Below, in pieces: positions 26,255 to 34,644 of a stretch of DNA of 64,000 nt. The number at the start of each line of letters is the position of its first letter. Within the stretch, counting starts at the first letter, position 1. Both the position numbers and the translations under genes were made by a program. Source of the stretch: JAWLGZ01 sp041690635 (GTDB lineage Bacteria; Pseudomonadota; Gammaproteobacteria; Thiohalomonadales; Thiohalomonadaceae). The notes below the pieces were generated by a model that made no database searches, had not been told where the DNA came from, and was given only the letters and a program-made list of their open reading frames with translations. The stretch is from NCBI GenBank assembly GCA_041690635.1, contig JAWLGZ010000006.1, positions 1 through 64,000 on the forward strand, read 5' to 3'.

Positions 26255-26542
26255 ATGGCAGAGCGGGTCGAAGACCTGAGTATTGAGTTCGTCGAGAATG
26301 GAATTACCGTGACGAAACAGTTGGACAAGGCGATCCTCTCCAAGGGGGCCTGGGCTACGGTGCTCTACCGTTATCAGGACTGGGACGCCAAAAGCGAGAG
26401 CTACGGTCCGGACAAGTACACCATCCGGCGCTATCAGAAGCGCGGTGGCGAGTACATGCAGAAATCGAAGTTCAATATCTCGAGCGCCGACCAGGCGCGC
26501 GCCATCATTACCGCCCTTCAGGGCTGGCTGGATCAGGCCTGA
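26255..26542 (+). CDS. Conserved unknown small protein in stressosome operon
   Basis: A 95-residue soluble protein, likely real because TAGGAG lies nine bases before its ATG and it follows the STAS gene by 12 bases. It contains two sequence halves: EFVENGITVTKQLDKAILSKGAWATVLYRYQDWD and KYTIRRYQKRGGEYMQKSKFNISSADQARAIITAL. The second half slightly recalls the PC4/YdbC single-stranded nucleic acid-binding fold (KY.IR, then a helix with QARAI), but this is a weak guess. I cannot name a function. Confidence 0.7.
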   Translation: MAERVEDLSIEFVENGITVTKQLDKAILSKGAWATVLYRYQDWDAKSESYGPDKYTIRRYQKRGGEYMQKSKFNISSADQARAIITALQGWLDQA

Positions 26543-26586
26543 GCCCATCTCATCCCCCGGTCACCGTGCAGTCATTCACGGGTGTC

Positions 26587-26592
26587 TATACT
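26587..26592 (+). promoter_or_regulatory. Possible -10 of the cold-shock gene
   Basis: TATACT lies 80 bases upstream of the csp ATG; a -35 match is poor. A leader of about 75 bases would result, long for such a small gene and common in cold-shock genes with regulated leaders. Confidence 0.35.
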
Positions 26593-26671
26593 GATTGGGT
26601 CCGGCTGGCCGGCGGCGTGAGTCCGCCGCTGGCGGACTCCCAATTAAGTTTTCGATACAGAGGTGGATTCA

Positions 26672-26875
26672 ATGGCAAACGGTACCGTCAAGTGGTTCAA
26701 CGATTCAAAGGGATTCGGCTTTATTTCACCCGCTGAGGGTGGGGAGGACGTATTCGTGCACTATTCGGCCATCGAGGGCGGTGGTTTCCGCACCCTGGCC
26801 GAGGGGCAGATGGTCACTTATGAAGCACAGCGCGGCCCCAAGGGACTGCAGGCGTCACGGGTCTCTCCCTCCTGA
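26672..26875 (+). CDS. Cold-shock protein (CspA family)
   Basis: A 67-residue OB-fold nucleic acid chaperone. RNP1 is KGFGFI, RNP2 is VFVHYSAI, and the opening ANGTVKWFNDSK is invariant in the family. It binds single-stranded RNA. GAGGTGG precedes the ATG at 26672; an in-frame ATG three codons earlier is not needed. It lies 130 bases after the stressosome operon and probably has its own promoter. Confidence 0.95.
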   Translation: MANGTVKWFNDSKGFGFISPAEGGEDVFVHYSAIEGGGFRTLAEGQMVTYEAQRGPKGLQASRVSPS

Positions 26876-26895
26876 AGAGAGCTGCGATTGCGCCA

Positions 26896-26952
26896 GCAGC
26901 CTGTCGAGCTTGGATGCCCTGGCAGCCAGGCGAGCCCAGGTCGACAGGCTGC
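26896..26952. repeat. Cruciform element with GCAGCCTGTCGA arms
   Basis: Twelve-base inverted arms (26896-26907 and 26941-26952) enclose an inner palindrome CCTGGCAGCCAGG. The right arm, TCGACAGGCTGCCT, recurs at 60152-60165 after the tRNA-Leu gene. It sits just before the csp terminator. Confidence 0.6.
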
Positions 26953-26954
26953 CT

Positions 26955-26977
26955 AAGCCCCGCCTCCGGCGGGGCTT
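26955..26977 (+). terminator. Intrinsic terminator of the cold-shock gene
   Basis: AAGCCCCGCC / GGCGGGGCTT with a TCC loop, followed by a T-rich GTATTT tract. Confidence 0.85.
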
Positions 26978-27140
26978 TGTATTTGTGGGGCTGCCGCATG
27001 AACCGCTGGAAGGGCGGGGGGTCTACTGGGGACGGACAGGTGCGGTTTGAATCATCGGGCCGCATCCTGTTAACTACTTTGCAACAGGCGGAAAGTATTC
27101 TGTCCTAATCCCCAATCATTGCAGTAAGGAAGGTGCGCAG

Positions 27141-29909
27141 ATGGCAGCGACAAAGTACGTCTACTCCTTTACCGAAGGAGACGGCAAAAATAAGAAGCTA
27201 CTGGGGGGCAAGGGAGCCAACCTCTGCGAGATGACCCAGATCGGGCTGAATGTCCCGCCCGGGTTCGTCATCACCACGGACGCCTGTCTGACCTACCTGG
27301 ACGACTCCGCGCGCCAGCTCCCCGACGGGGTGTTGGACGAGGTGAAATCCCATATCGCCGCGCTGGAGCAGGCCACCGGCAAGCAATTCGGCGGGGCGCA
27401 GAACCCGCTGCTGGTCTCGGTGCGCTCCGGTTCCGCCATGTCCATGCCGGGCATGATGGATACCATCCTCAACCTCGGCCTTAATGAGGACACTCTCACT
27501 GGGCTGATCGAACAGACCGGCAATCCCCGGTTCGGCTATGACGCCTACCGTCGCTTCATCCAGCTCTTCGGCCACGTGGCCCTGGGCATCAAGGACGACT
27601 ATTTCGACGAGCACTTCGACGCGGTGAAGCGGCGCACCGGCGCTGCGGTGGACGTGGCGCTCTCCGCCGACAACCTGAAAGAGATCTGCGGTCTGTTCCT
27701 GCAGGTGGTGGAGGAGCAGACCGGCCGGCCGTTCCCCAAGGACCCGTACGAACAACTTGAGCTCGCGATCAAGGCGGTGTTCAACTCCTGGATGGGCAAG
27801 CGCGCGGTGGACTACCGGCGCGAGTTCCACATCACCCCCGAGATGGCCAACGGAACGGCGGTGAACGTGGTGACCATGGTGTTTGGCAACCTCGGCGACG
27901 ATTCCGCTACCGGCGTCGCCTTCACCCGCAACCCGGGTGACGGAGAGAACGTGCTGTTCGGCGAGTACCTGGTCAACGCCCAGGGCGAGGATGTGGTGGC
28001 CGGCATCCGCACGCCGAAGCCGATCGCCGATCTGAACACGGAGATGCCGGACCTCTACCGGCAGCTCGAAGACCTGCGCAACAAGCTCGAATCCCACTAC
28101 CGCGAGGTGCAGGACTTCGAGTTCACCATCGAGAAGGGCATCCTCTACTGCCTGCAGACCCGCAACGGCAAGATGAACGCCCAGGCGATGGTGCGCACCT
28201 CGGTGGAGATGGCCAACGATGGGCTGATCGATCGCGCCCGCGCCCTGTTGCGCATCGAGCCGGAGCTGCTGGAACAGCTCCTGTTTCCCCGGCTCGACCC
28301 GGCCCACAAGTCCCATCCGATCACCATCGGCATCGGCGCCTCGCCGGGTGCGTCTGCCGGTAAGATTGTGTTCGACGCCGACACCGCCGAGCAGCGGGGG
28401 AAATTGGGCGAAAAGGTGATCCTGCTCCGCGAGGAGACCAAGCCCGAGGACATCCACGGTTTCTTCGCCGCCCAGGGTATCCTCACCTCGCGCGGCGGCA
28501 AGACCTCCCACGCGGCGGTGGTGGCCCGGGGCATGGGCAAACCGTGCATCGTCGGCGCCGAGGGGATTCGCGTCGACGGCGTGGCGCGGACCGCCTCGGT
28601 AGCGGGTAAGGTGCTGCACGAGGGGGAGGTGGTGACCATCGACGGCGGTACCGGTAACGTCTATCTGGGCAGCATCCCGACCGTTGAGCCGGAGTTCAGC
28701 AACGAACTGTCGACCCTGCTGCAGTGGGCCGACGAGGTGGCGGAGCTGAAGGTGATGGCCAACGCCGACACCCCGACCGACACGGAGCGCGCCTCCAAGT
28801 ATGGCGCCATGGGCATCGGCCTCTGCCGTACCGAGCGCATGTTTAACGCCAGCGATCGGCTGCCGATCGTGATCGACATGATCCTGGCGGACTCCACCGA
28901 GGAGCGGGAGCGGGCGCTCGCGAAACTACTGCCGATGCAGCGGGATGACTTCCGCGAGATGTTCACCCTGATGGCGCCGCGCCCGATGACCGTGCGACTG
29001 CTCGACCCGCCGATCCACGAGTTCCTGCCCACGGAACAGCGGTTGCGGGACGAACTGGCCTATCTGCGCCACCTGCGTCAGTCGGTGCACGGGGTCGAGG
29101 CACTGGTCTCCACCCTCAAGGTGATGCATCCCGAACTGGACAACATGGAGGAGCGAATCGGGGTACTCGGCGACAGCCACCTGGTGGACGAGGTGATCTC
29201 ACGCAAGGAGGCGATGCTGCAGAAGGTACGCGTACTGCACGAGGTGAACCCGATGCTGGGTCACCGCGGCGTGCGCCTCGGCATCACCTACCCGGAGATT
29301 TACAAGATGCAGATCCGGGCCATCCTGGAGGCGGCGGCCGAGTGCGTGAAGGATGGTATCGACATCCATCCGGAGATGATGGTGCCCAACGTCTGCACCA
29401 TCCGCGAGCTGCACATCGTTCGCGGCTTCGTCGACGAACTCCGGGAAGAGGTGGAGGCGGCCTACGGGATCAAGGTCCCGTTCAAGTTCGGCACCATGAT
29501 CGAGGTGGTGCGCGCCTGCCTTCGGGCCGGCAAGCTGGCTGAGGATGCCGAGTTCTTCTCCTTCGGCACCAACGACCTCACCCAGGCGACCTTCTCCTTC
29601 TCCCGCGAGGATGCGGAGAACAAATTCCTGCCCCTCTATAACGAAAAGGACATCCTGCACCACAACCCGTTCGAGGTGCTGGACGTCAAGGGGGTGGGGC
29701 GGCTGATGTGGATCACCGTGGACTGGGGCCGCAAGGCGCGCCCGGACCTCAAGGTGGGCATCTGCGGCGAACAGGGCGGCCATCCGGCCTCCATCCGCTT
29801 CTGTCACCACATCAAACTGAACTACGTCTCCTGCTCCGCTCCGCGCGTACCGGTGGCCCGGCTGGCAGCCGCCCACGCCAAGCTGAAGGAAGCGGAATAC
29901 GAGTGGTAG
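27141..29909 (+). CDS. ppdK: Pyruvate, phosphate dikinase
   Basis: Interconverts pyruvate, ATP and phosphate with phosphoenolpyruvate, AMP and pyrophosphate. At 922 residues it is longer than typical PPDKs (about 875) but all parts are present: the ATP-grasp region (GGKGANLCEM; SVRSGSAMSMPGMMDTILNLGLN), the swivelling phosphohistidine domain RGGKTSHAAVVARGMGKPC (His about 457) and the PEP-binding barrel with the GTNDLTQ segment. AGGAAGG precedes ATG. It would let the cell run gluconeogenesis from acetate-derived C3 pools or use pyrophosphate. It is monocistronic with a strong terminator. Confidence 0.97.
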   Translation: MAATKYVYSFTEGDGKNKKLLGGKGANLCEMTQIGLNVPPGFVITTDACLTYLDDSARQLPDGVLDEVKSHIAALEQATGKQFGGAQNPLLVSVRSGSAMSMPGMMDTILNLGLNEDTLTGLIEQTGNPRFGYDAYRRFIQLFGHVALGIKDDYFDEHFDAVKRRTGAAVDVALSADNLKEICGLFLQVVEEQTGRPFPKDPYEQLELAIKAVFNSWMGKRAVDYRREFHITPEMANGTAVNVVTMVFGNLGDDSATGVAFTRNPGDGENVLFGEYLVNAQGEDVVAGIRTPKPIADLNTEMPDLYRQLEDLRNKLESHYREVQDFEFTIEKGILYCLQTRNGKMNAQAMVRTSVEMANDGLIDRARALLRIEPELLEQLLFPRLDPAHKSHPITIGIGASPGASAGKIVFDADTAEQRGKLGEKVILLREETKPEDIHGFFAAQGILTSRGGKTSHAAVVARGMGKPCIVGAEGIRVDGVARTASVAGKVLHEGEVVTIDGGTGNVYLGSIPTVEPEFSNELSTLLQWADEVAELKVMANADTPTDTERASKYGAMGIGLCRTERMFNASDRLPIVIDMILADSTEERERALAKLLPMQRDDFREMFTLMAPRPMTVRLLDPPIHEFLPTEQRLRDELAYLRHLRQSVHGVEALVSTLKVMHPELDNMEERIGVLGDSHLVDEVISRKEAMLQKVRVLHEVNPMLGHRGVRLGITYPEIYKMQIRAILEAAAECVKDGIDIHPEMMVPNVCTIRELHIVRGFVDELREEVEAAYGIKVPFKFGTMIEVVRACLRAGKLAEDAEFFSFGTNDLTQATFSFSREDAENKFLPLYNEKDILHHNPFEVLDVKGVGRLMWITVDWGRKARPDLKVGICGEQGGHPASIRFCHHIKLNYVSCSAPRVPVARLAAAHAKLKEAEYEW

Positions 29910-29926
29910 TCGGTTGAGGACGCGGA

Positions 29927-29960
29927 GAAAAACGGGCCGGCTTGCCGGCCCGTTTTTCTT
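29927..29960 (+). terminator. Intrinsic terminator of ppdK
   Basis: ACGGGCCGGC / GCCGGCCCGT with a TT-containing loop, preceded by A-run and followed by TTTTTCTTT, about 20 bases past the stop. Confidence 0.93.
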
Positions 29961-30036
29961 TGTTGGGCATCGGGTGGAGAATGCTCGAGGTGCGGTCTAG
30001 GCTTATGGAGTTAATTCCGTTTGTGCAGACCGGATT

Positions 30037-31449
30037 ATGTACCCGTCGCTCTTCATGGCTGAAGCCCGCCCCACCGCCGCGACCAATGAGGAACGGACTC
30101 TGCGTGACATTCTCCGCTTCGTCGACCGTCTCGCCTCCGGTGAGTATGCCGCCCGGCCGCCGCTCCCGGTGGGCAACGACACCGCGTGCCTCATCGCCCA
30201 TGCGCTGACCCGGCTCGCCACCCGCCTCCGAGAGGAGCGGCACGCCAATGGACGGTTCCAACTCGCCATGGAGGGGGCCAACGACGGCCTGTGGGACTGG
30301 AACCCGCCGGCCGGCCGCACCTACTACTCCTGCCGCTGGAAAGGCATGCTCGGTTATGAGGAGCATGAGATCGGCACCGGGCCGGAGGAGTGGGAAGAGC
30401 GGCTTCACCCGGAAGACCGGGAGCGGGTCACGGCGGAGTTGCATGCGCATGTGGAGGGGCGTACCGACCACTACGAGAGCATCTACCGTCTGCGTCACAA
30501 AGCCGGGCACCATGTCTGGGTGCTGGCGCGCGGCCGGACCTTCTATGACGCTTCCGGCGTAGTGGTGCGGGTGGTCGGCACCCACGTCGACCTGACCGAA
30601 CAGAAGCGGCTGGAAGAGGAACTGGCGCGGGCACGTGACGAACTGGAGCGGCGGGTAGAGGCGCGTACCGCCGAACTGACGGTTGCCAACGAGGCGTTGC
30701 GCGCCTCCGAGGAGCGTTTGCGAGAGAAGAGCGAACACCTCCAGCAGGCCAACGAGGAGCTTCAGCAGTTCCTCTATGTGGTTGCCCACGACCTCAAAGG
30801 GCCGTTACGGGCGGTCTCCCACCTGTCGACGGTGCTGGAGGAGGAGCTCGACGAACGCCTGATCGACCCCGCGGATCGGCGCCACCTGGGCCTGCTTCGT
30901 GGACGGGTGCAGCGGATGCACGGTCTGATCGACGGGCTGCTCGCCTACTCGCGGGCAGGACGTGGCGCCCGGGCGGAACGGGTGGACGTGCGCGAACTGG
31001 TGCAGGCCATCATCGAGAGTTACCCGATTCCCGACGGGTTCGTCGTGGTGTGTGGCGATCTGCCGGTCCTCCACACCGACGGGCTCCATTTGCGGCAGGT
31101 CCTGGCCAACCTGCTCACCAACGCGATCGAGCACCATCACCGCCGTGAGGGCCAGGTCTGCATCACCGCGCTCGAACACGGCGATCACTTCGAGTTCAGC
31201 GTGGCCGATGATGGCCCCGGCATTCCCGTCGAATATCGGGAACGGGTGTTCGAGATGTTCCAGACGCTCAGGGCCCGTGACCACGATGAAAGGACCGGTA
31301 TCGGGCTCGCTCTCGTACGCAAGCTGGTGGAAGGGGTCGGCGGACGCGTCCGGATCGACTCCGGCGACGAGGGGGGCTGTGACTTCCGGTTTACCTGGCC
31401 GAAGAGCCCCTGCACCGCCCATGTGGTCTCCGGCCCCCGCACCGGTTGA
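30037..31449 (+). CDS. PAS sensor histidine kinase, orphan (copy A)
   Basis: A 470-residue soluble kinase with no membrane segment. Residues 1-65 are a helical leader, 65-190 a PAS/PAC fold (DGLWDWNPPAGRTYYSCRWKGMLGY...VWVLARGRTFYDASG), 195-240 a coiled coil, and 240-460 the kinase. The H box is VAHDLKGPLRAVSH, typical of phytochrome-like kinases; N box NLLTNAIEHHHRR, G boxes ADDGPGIP and GIGLALVRKL. No response regulator gene is adjacent. The start could be ATG 30037 or 30055. Confidence 0.9.
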   Translation: MYPSLFMAEARPTAATNEERTLRDILRFVDRLASGEYAARPPLPVGNDTACLIAHALTRLATRLREERHANGRFQLAMEGANDGLWDWNPPAGRTYYSCRWKGMLGYEEHEIGTGPEEWEERLHPEDRERVTAELHAHVEGRTDHYESIYRLRHKAGHHVWVLARGRTFYDASGVVVRVVGTHVDLTEQKRLEEELARARDELERRVEARTAELTVANEALRASEERLREKSEHLQQANEELQQFLYVVAHDLKGPLRAVSHLSTVLEEELDERLIDPADRRHLGLLRGRVQRMHGLIDGLLAYSRAGRGARAERVDVRELVQAIIESYPIPDGFVVVCGDLPVLHTDGLHLRQVLANLLTNAIEHHHRREGQVCITALEHGDHFEFSVADDGPGIPVEYRERVFEMFQTLRARDHDERTGIGLALVRKLVEGVGGRVRIDSGDEGGCDFRFTWPKSPCTAHVVSGPRTG

Positions 31450-31738
31450 GTCCCCCTTTCGCGCCGGCCTTTTCCCCGCGCTGACACATCCGCACTTTCC
31501 ACCACCTCCCCTTTCCAGCCTCTGCCGATTCGGCCCGGCTGGTCGAAGTCGCTCCCACCCTGTGACCCGGAATCTGTCCACGTTGCAGCCCACTCTCTCA
31601 TGCGCACCGGTAGGAAATTCCCGCTACTCGTTTCGCTTTAATGGGTTAGATACGGTTTGCGGATGCAGACTCAGATATATCGTCTACATTAATGATCATT
31701 AACGTTTCCTTCAGAGGGCAGCATTGGGAGTACGTCTG

Positions 31739-32965
31739 ATGGCAAACACAGGCAGTCTGACGGACGGTTTTCAGCCACGACGGGTCACACGTCGCACCAC
31801 GCGCCGCATGGGCGCGCAGGTATCCCTTCGCGCTGGCGAAGGGGCGGAATCGTTCGGCCATTCCCGTTTCCCCTCCCCCTCGTTTGGTCGCTGGCGCATC
31901 GAGTGTGCCACCGGCCTGTGGGCGTGGACGGAGGAACTGCGCGCCTTGTGCGGACTCGAGGCGGGGGAGGCGCCGCAGTGCATGGAGGATTTCCTGAGGC
32001 TGGTTCACCCGGAGGATCGGCGCCGGGTTCGGCTACGCCTCGCCCGGGCCCTGGAAGGCGCCTGCGCGTTCCGGGCGGACTACCGCCTGTTGCGGCCGGA
32101 CGGCCAGGTGATCCACCTGCGGAGCGAAGCGTGCCTGTTGGGTGAGGAGGGGGGCAGTCCGGTGGCTCTCGTCGGAACGACCCAGGATGTCACCGACGTG
32201 CGCCGCGTGGAGTCGCGGCTGAAGCGCAGCACGCAACAGCTTCGGCAGAAGAGCGCCCGATTGCAGCGGATAAACGGCGAACTGGAGCAGTTCGCCCACG
32301 TGCTGGCACACGATCTGAAAGGGCCGCTGCGTGCCCTGTCCACCCTGGCAAGCTGGATTGAGGATGATCTGCGCGGCCAGTTGCCTGCGGAGGTGCGTGA
32401 ACATCTGCGGCTGCTCCGGGAACGTGCCAGGCGCATGCACCGTCTGTTCGAGGCATTGTTGCACTACACCCGCGCCGGCGGTTCGCCGCACGTCGTGCCC
32501 ACCGATGTGGGCCGGCTGGTGCATGAGTTGGCTCAGCAGGTCCCGCAGCACCGCGGGGTGGTGATCGACACGGCTCCAGATCTCCCCGTTTTTCGTACCG
32601 ACCGCGAGGCCCTGCGGCAGGTCCTCGCCGAGCTGATTGCCAACGGGATCGACCACCACGGGGGTACTACCGCGCGGATTCAAATCGGGGCGGAGGTCCG
32701 TGAACACGAGATTGAGTTTGTGGTCAGCGACAACGGGCCGGGCATCGCCCCCGAACACCACGAGCGGGTGTTCGGCATGTTTCAGACACTGAGTGCCCAG
32801 GATCGTGACGAACGGGTAGGGATGGGGCTTGCCCTGGTACGCAAACTGGTACAGGGACTCGGTGGCACCATCGGCATCGACTCGGTGCCGGGCCGGGGCA
32901 CCTGTGTCCGGTTCACCTGGCCCCGCCGCCTGCGCCGCGACCGCATTTCGCCGACGCTCTCCTGA
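31739..32965 (+). CDS. PAS sensor histidine kinase, orphan (copy B)
   Basis: A 408-residue kinase, close in design to the preceding gene. A basic N-terminal leader (PRRVTRRTTRRMGAQ) precedes a PAS domain (ATGLWAWTEELRALCGLEAGEAP, HLRSEACLLGEE). H box LAHDLKGPLRALST, N box ELIANGIDHHGG, G1 SDNGPGIAPEHHERVFGMF, G2 GMGLALVRKL. The H-box neighbourhood, FxHVLAHDLKGPLRAL, and the catalytic G1 tail are near-identical in pattern to copy A, so the pair arose by duplication. GGGAG precedes the ATG at 31739. Confidence 0.9.
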   Translation: MANTGSLTDGFQPRRVTRRTTRRMGAQVSLRAGEGAESFGHSRFPSPSFGRWRIECATGLWAWTEELRALCGLEAGEAPQCMEDFLRLVHPEDRRRVRLRLARALEGACAFRADYRLLRPDGQVIHLRSEACLLGEEGGSPVALVGTTQDVTDVRRVESRLKRSTQQLRQKSARLQRINGELEQFAHVLAHDLKGPLRALSTLASWIEDDLRGQLPAEVREHLRLLRERARRMHRLFEALLHYTRAGGSPHVVPTDVGRLVHELAQQVPQHRGVVIDTAPDLPVFRTDREALRQVLAELIANGIDHHGGTTARIQIGAEVREHEIEFVVSDNGPGIAPEHHERVFGMFQTLSAQDRDERVGMGLALVRKLVQGLGGTIGIDSVPGRGTCVRFTWPRRLRRDRISPTLS

Positions 32966-33096
32966 AAACCGGTCTCCCCCGTTCACCCCTGCGCGTGCCG
33001 CGGTGCGGTGAGAAATCCCGGACCTGACTTGCAAGAGGCGCCTGGGCCGGTCTTCACTTTGGCGGGTAGTTGTTCGACCGAACGGAGAGCGCGGCC

Positions 33097-33702
33097 ATGG
33101 AGACGGGAACAGCGATGCCACCTCCGGCCAGGCCACCCGGTCCCCAGATCCGCTGGGGCGGCATTCTGGCCGGATCGGCCGTGAGCGGAGCCACCTACCT
33201 GCTGATAGCCCTTTTCGGGTTTGCGGCCGGTCTCACCGTGGTGGGCCAACAGCCGCCACGTAGCGCCCCGATAGCATTAATCCCGGGGGTGTGGACCGGG
33301 TTTGCGCTCACTCTGGCCGGACTGCTGGGCGGTTATGTCGCCGCCCGCCTGTCGGGCTTGCCGCGTCGCTCGGACGGGATTCTGCACGGCCTGGTGACCT
33401 GGGCGACCGTTACCCTGCTGTTGACCTGGATTGCATCCACTGCGGCACGGCCGGTGCTGGGCGGTTCCCTGGGTCTGCTGAGAAGAGGGTTTCTGTTCCA
33501 CTATCCCGCGGCGATGCCGGTCGCGGTGGAGTCGGTGCCCCCCGGCTACGCGGTGGCGGTCACCGGCGCCTCCTGGTGGCTGTTCGGCATGCTGGCCTTC
33601 TCCCTGCTTGCGGCGCTTGTGGGAGGGGCTTTGGGGGCGCGCAGCGTCAGCCGACGGGCGGTCGAGGACCACGATGCGGAGCGGCATCTCCGGAGCGACT
33701 GA
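33097..33702 (+). CDS. Predicted four-helix membrane protein of unknown function
   Basis: A 201-residue integral membrane protein. Four hydrophobic helices are seen: WGGILAGSAVSGATYLLIALFGF, ALIPGVWTGFALTLAGLLGGYVAARL, ILHGLVTWATVTLLLTWIAS and SWWLFGMLAFSLLAALVGGALGAR. The second and fourth have glycine-rich GGYVAARL and GGALGARS ends, a repeat pattern of small internally duplicated membrane proteins. The start at 33097 has ACGGAG. I do not recognise it further. It may belong to the transporter behind it, but 60 bases separate them. Confidence 0.75.
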   Translation: METGTAMPPPARPPGPQIRWGGILAGSAVSGATYLLIALFGFAAGLTVVGQQPPRSAPIALIPGVWTGFALTLAGLLGGYVAARLSGLPRRSDGILHGLVTWATVTLLLTWIASTAARPVLGGSLGLLRRGFLFHYPAAMPVAVESVPPGYAVAVTGASWWLFGMLAFSLLAALVGGALGARSVSRRAVEDHDAERHLRSD

Positions 33703-33762
33703 TCCGGCCACCAGCGGCCGGATGCGGGTTACAATTGCAGTTCGCTACCGTCCCGGTTCCCA

Positions 33763-34644
33763 ATGCCCGCCCTGCTCGAAACCCGCAACCTGGTCAAACA
33801 GTTCCACCGCGTGCGTGCGGTGGATGGGGTGAGTTTTGCGATCGAGCAGGGGAGCTGCTTCGGTCTGCTGGGGCCGAACGGCGCCGGAAAGACCACCACG
33901 GTGGAGATGATCGAGGGAATACGCCAGCCGACCAGTGGCGAGATCCTCTACCGGGGTGGGCCCCAGGGTGCCCGCTTCCGGGAGGAGGCGGGGATCATGT
34001 TCCAGAGCACGGCGCTTCAGGAGCACATCACCACGCGTGAGGCGCTGGCACTGTTCGGCAGTTTCTATCCGCGCACCGCTTCGCTGGACGAACTGATCGA
34101 GCGCTGCGCACTCGGCGCCTTTCTGGACCGCGACACCCACCGGCTCTCCGGCGGGCAGCGCCAGCGCCTGTTGCTGGCCATCGCCCTGGTGAACGATCCG
34201 TCGGTGGTCTTTCTGGATGAGCCCACCACCGGCCTCGACCCGCAGGCACGGCGCAATTTCTGGTCCCTGGTGGAGGACATCAAGGCGCGGGGCACGACGG
34301 TGGTGCTGACCACCCACTACATGGAGGAGGCCTACACCCTCTGCGACGAGATCGCCATCATGGACAACGGGCGCATCATCGCCCGCGGCACCCCCCGCGC
34401 CCTGCTCGCCGAGCACTTCCATGACGTGGTCCTCCAGCTCCCCAAGGGGAGGCTGCCTGCGGTGATTGAGAGCGACTATACGGTGCTGGATTGCGGCGAC
34501 ACGGTGGAGATCCTCTCCCGCGATGTGGACCGCACCCTTCGCGAACTGGTCGCCGGCGACGTCAATCTCTCGCGGCTGCAGATCCGCGAGCGGACCCTCG
34601 ACGACCTGTTCCTCGAACTGACCGGCCGGGACCTGCGGGCATGA
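33763..34644 (+). CDS. ABC transporter ATP-binding protein, DrrA/ABC-2 type
   Basis: A 293-residue ATPase: Walker A LGPNGAGKTTTVEM, Q-loop MFQSTALQE, signature LSGGQRQR, Walker B VVFLDEPTTGLD and H-switch TTHYMEEA. The C-terminal extension of about 75 residues (RGTPRALLAEHF...ILSRDVDRTLRELVAG) is typical of the drug/exporter DrrA class. It overlaps the permease gene by four bases. The pair exports an unknown substrate. Confidence 0.93.
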   Translation: MPALLETRNLVKQFHRVRAVDGVSFAIEQGSCFGLLGPNGAGKTTTVEMIEGIRQPTSGEILYRGGPQGARFREEAGIMFQSTALQEHITTREALALFGSFYPRTASLDELIERCALGAFLDRDTHRLSGGQRQRLLLAIALVNDPSVVFLDEPTTGLDPQARRNFWSLVEDIKARGTTVVLTTHYMEEAYTLCDEIAIMDNGRIIARGTPRALLAEHFHDVVLQLPKGRLPAVIESDYTVLDCGDTVEILSRDVDRTLRELVAGDVNLSRLQIRERTLDDLFLELTGRDLRA

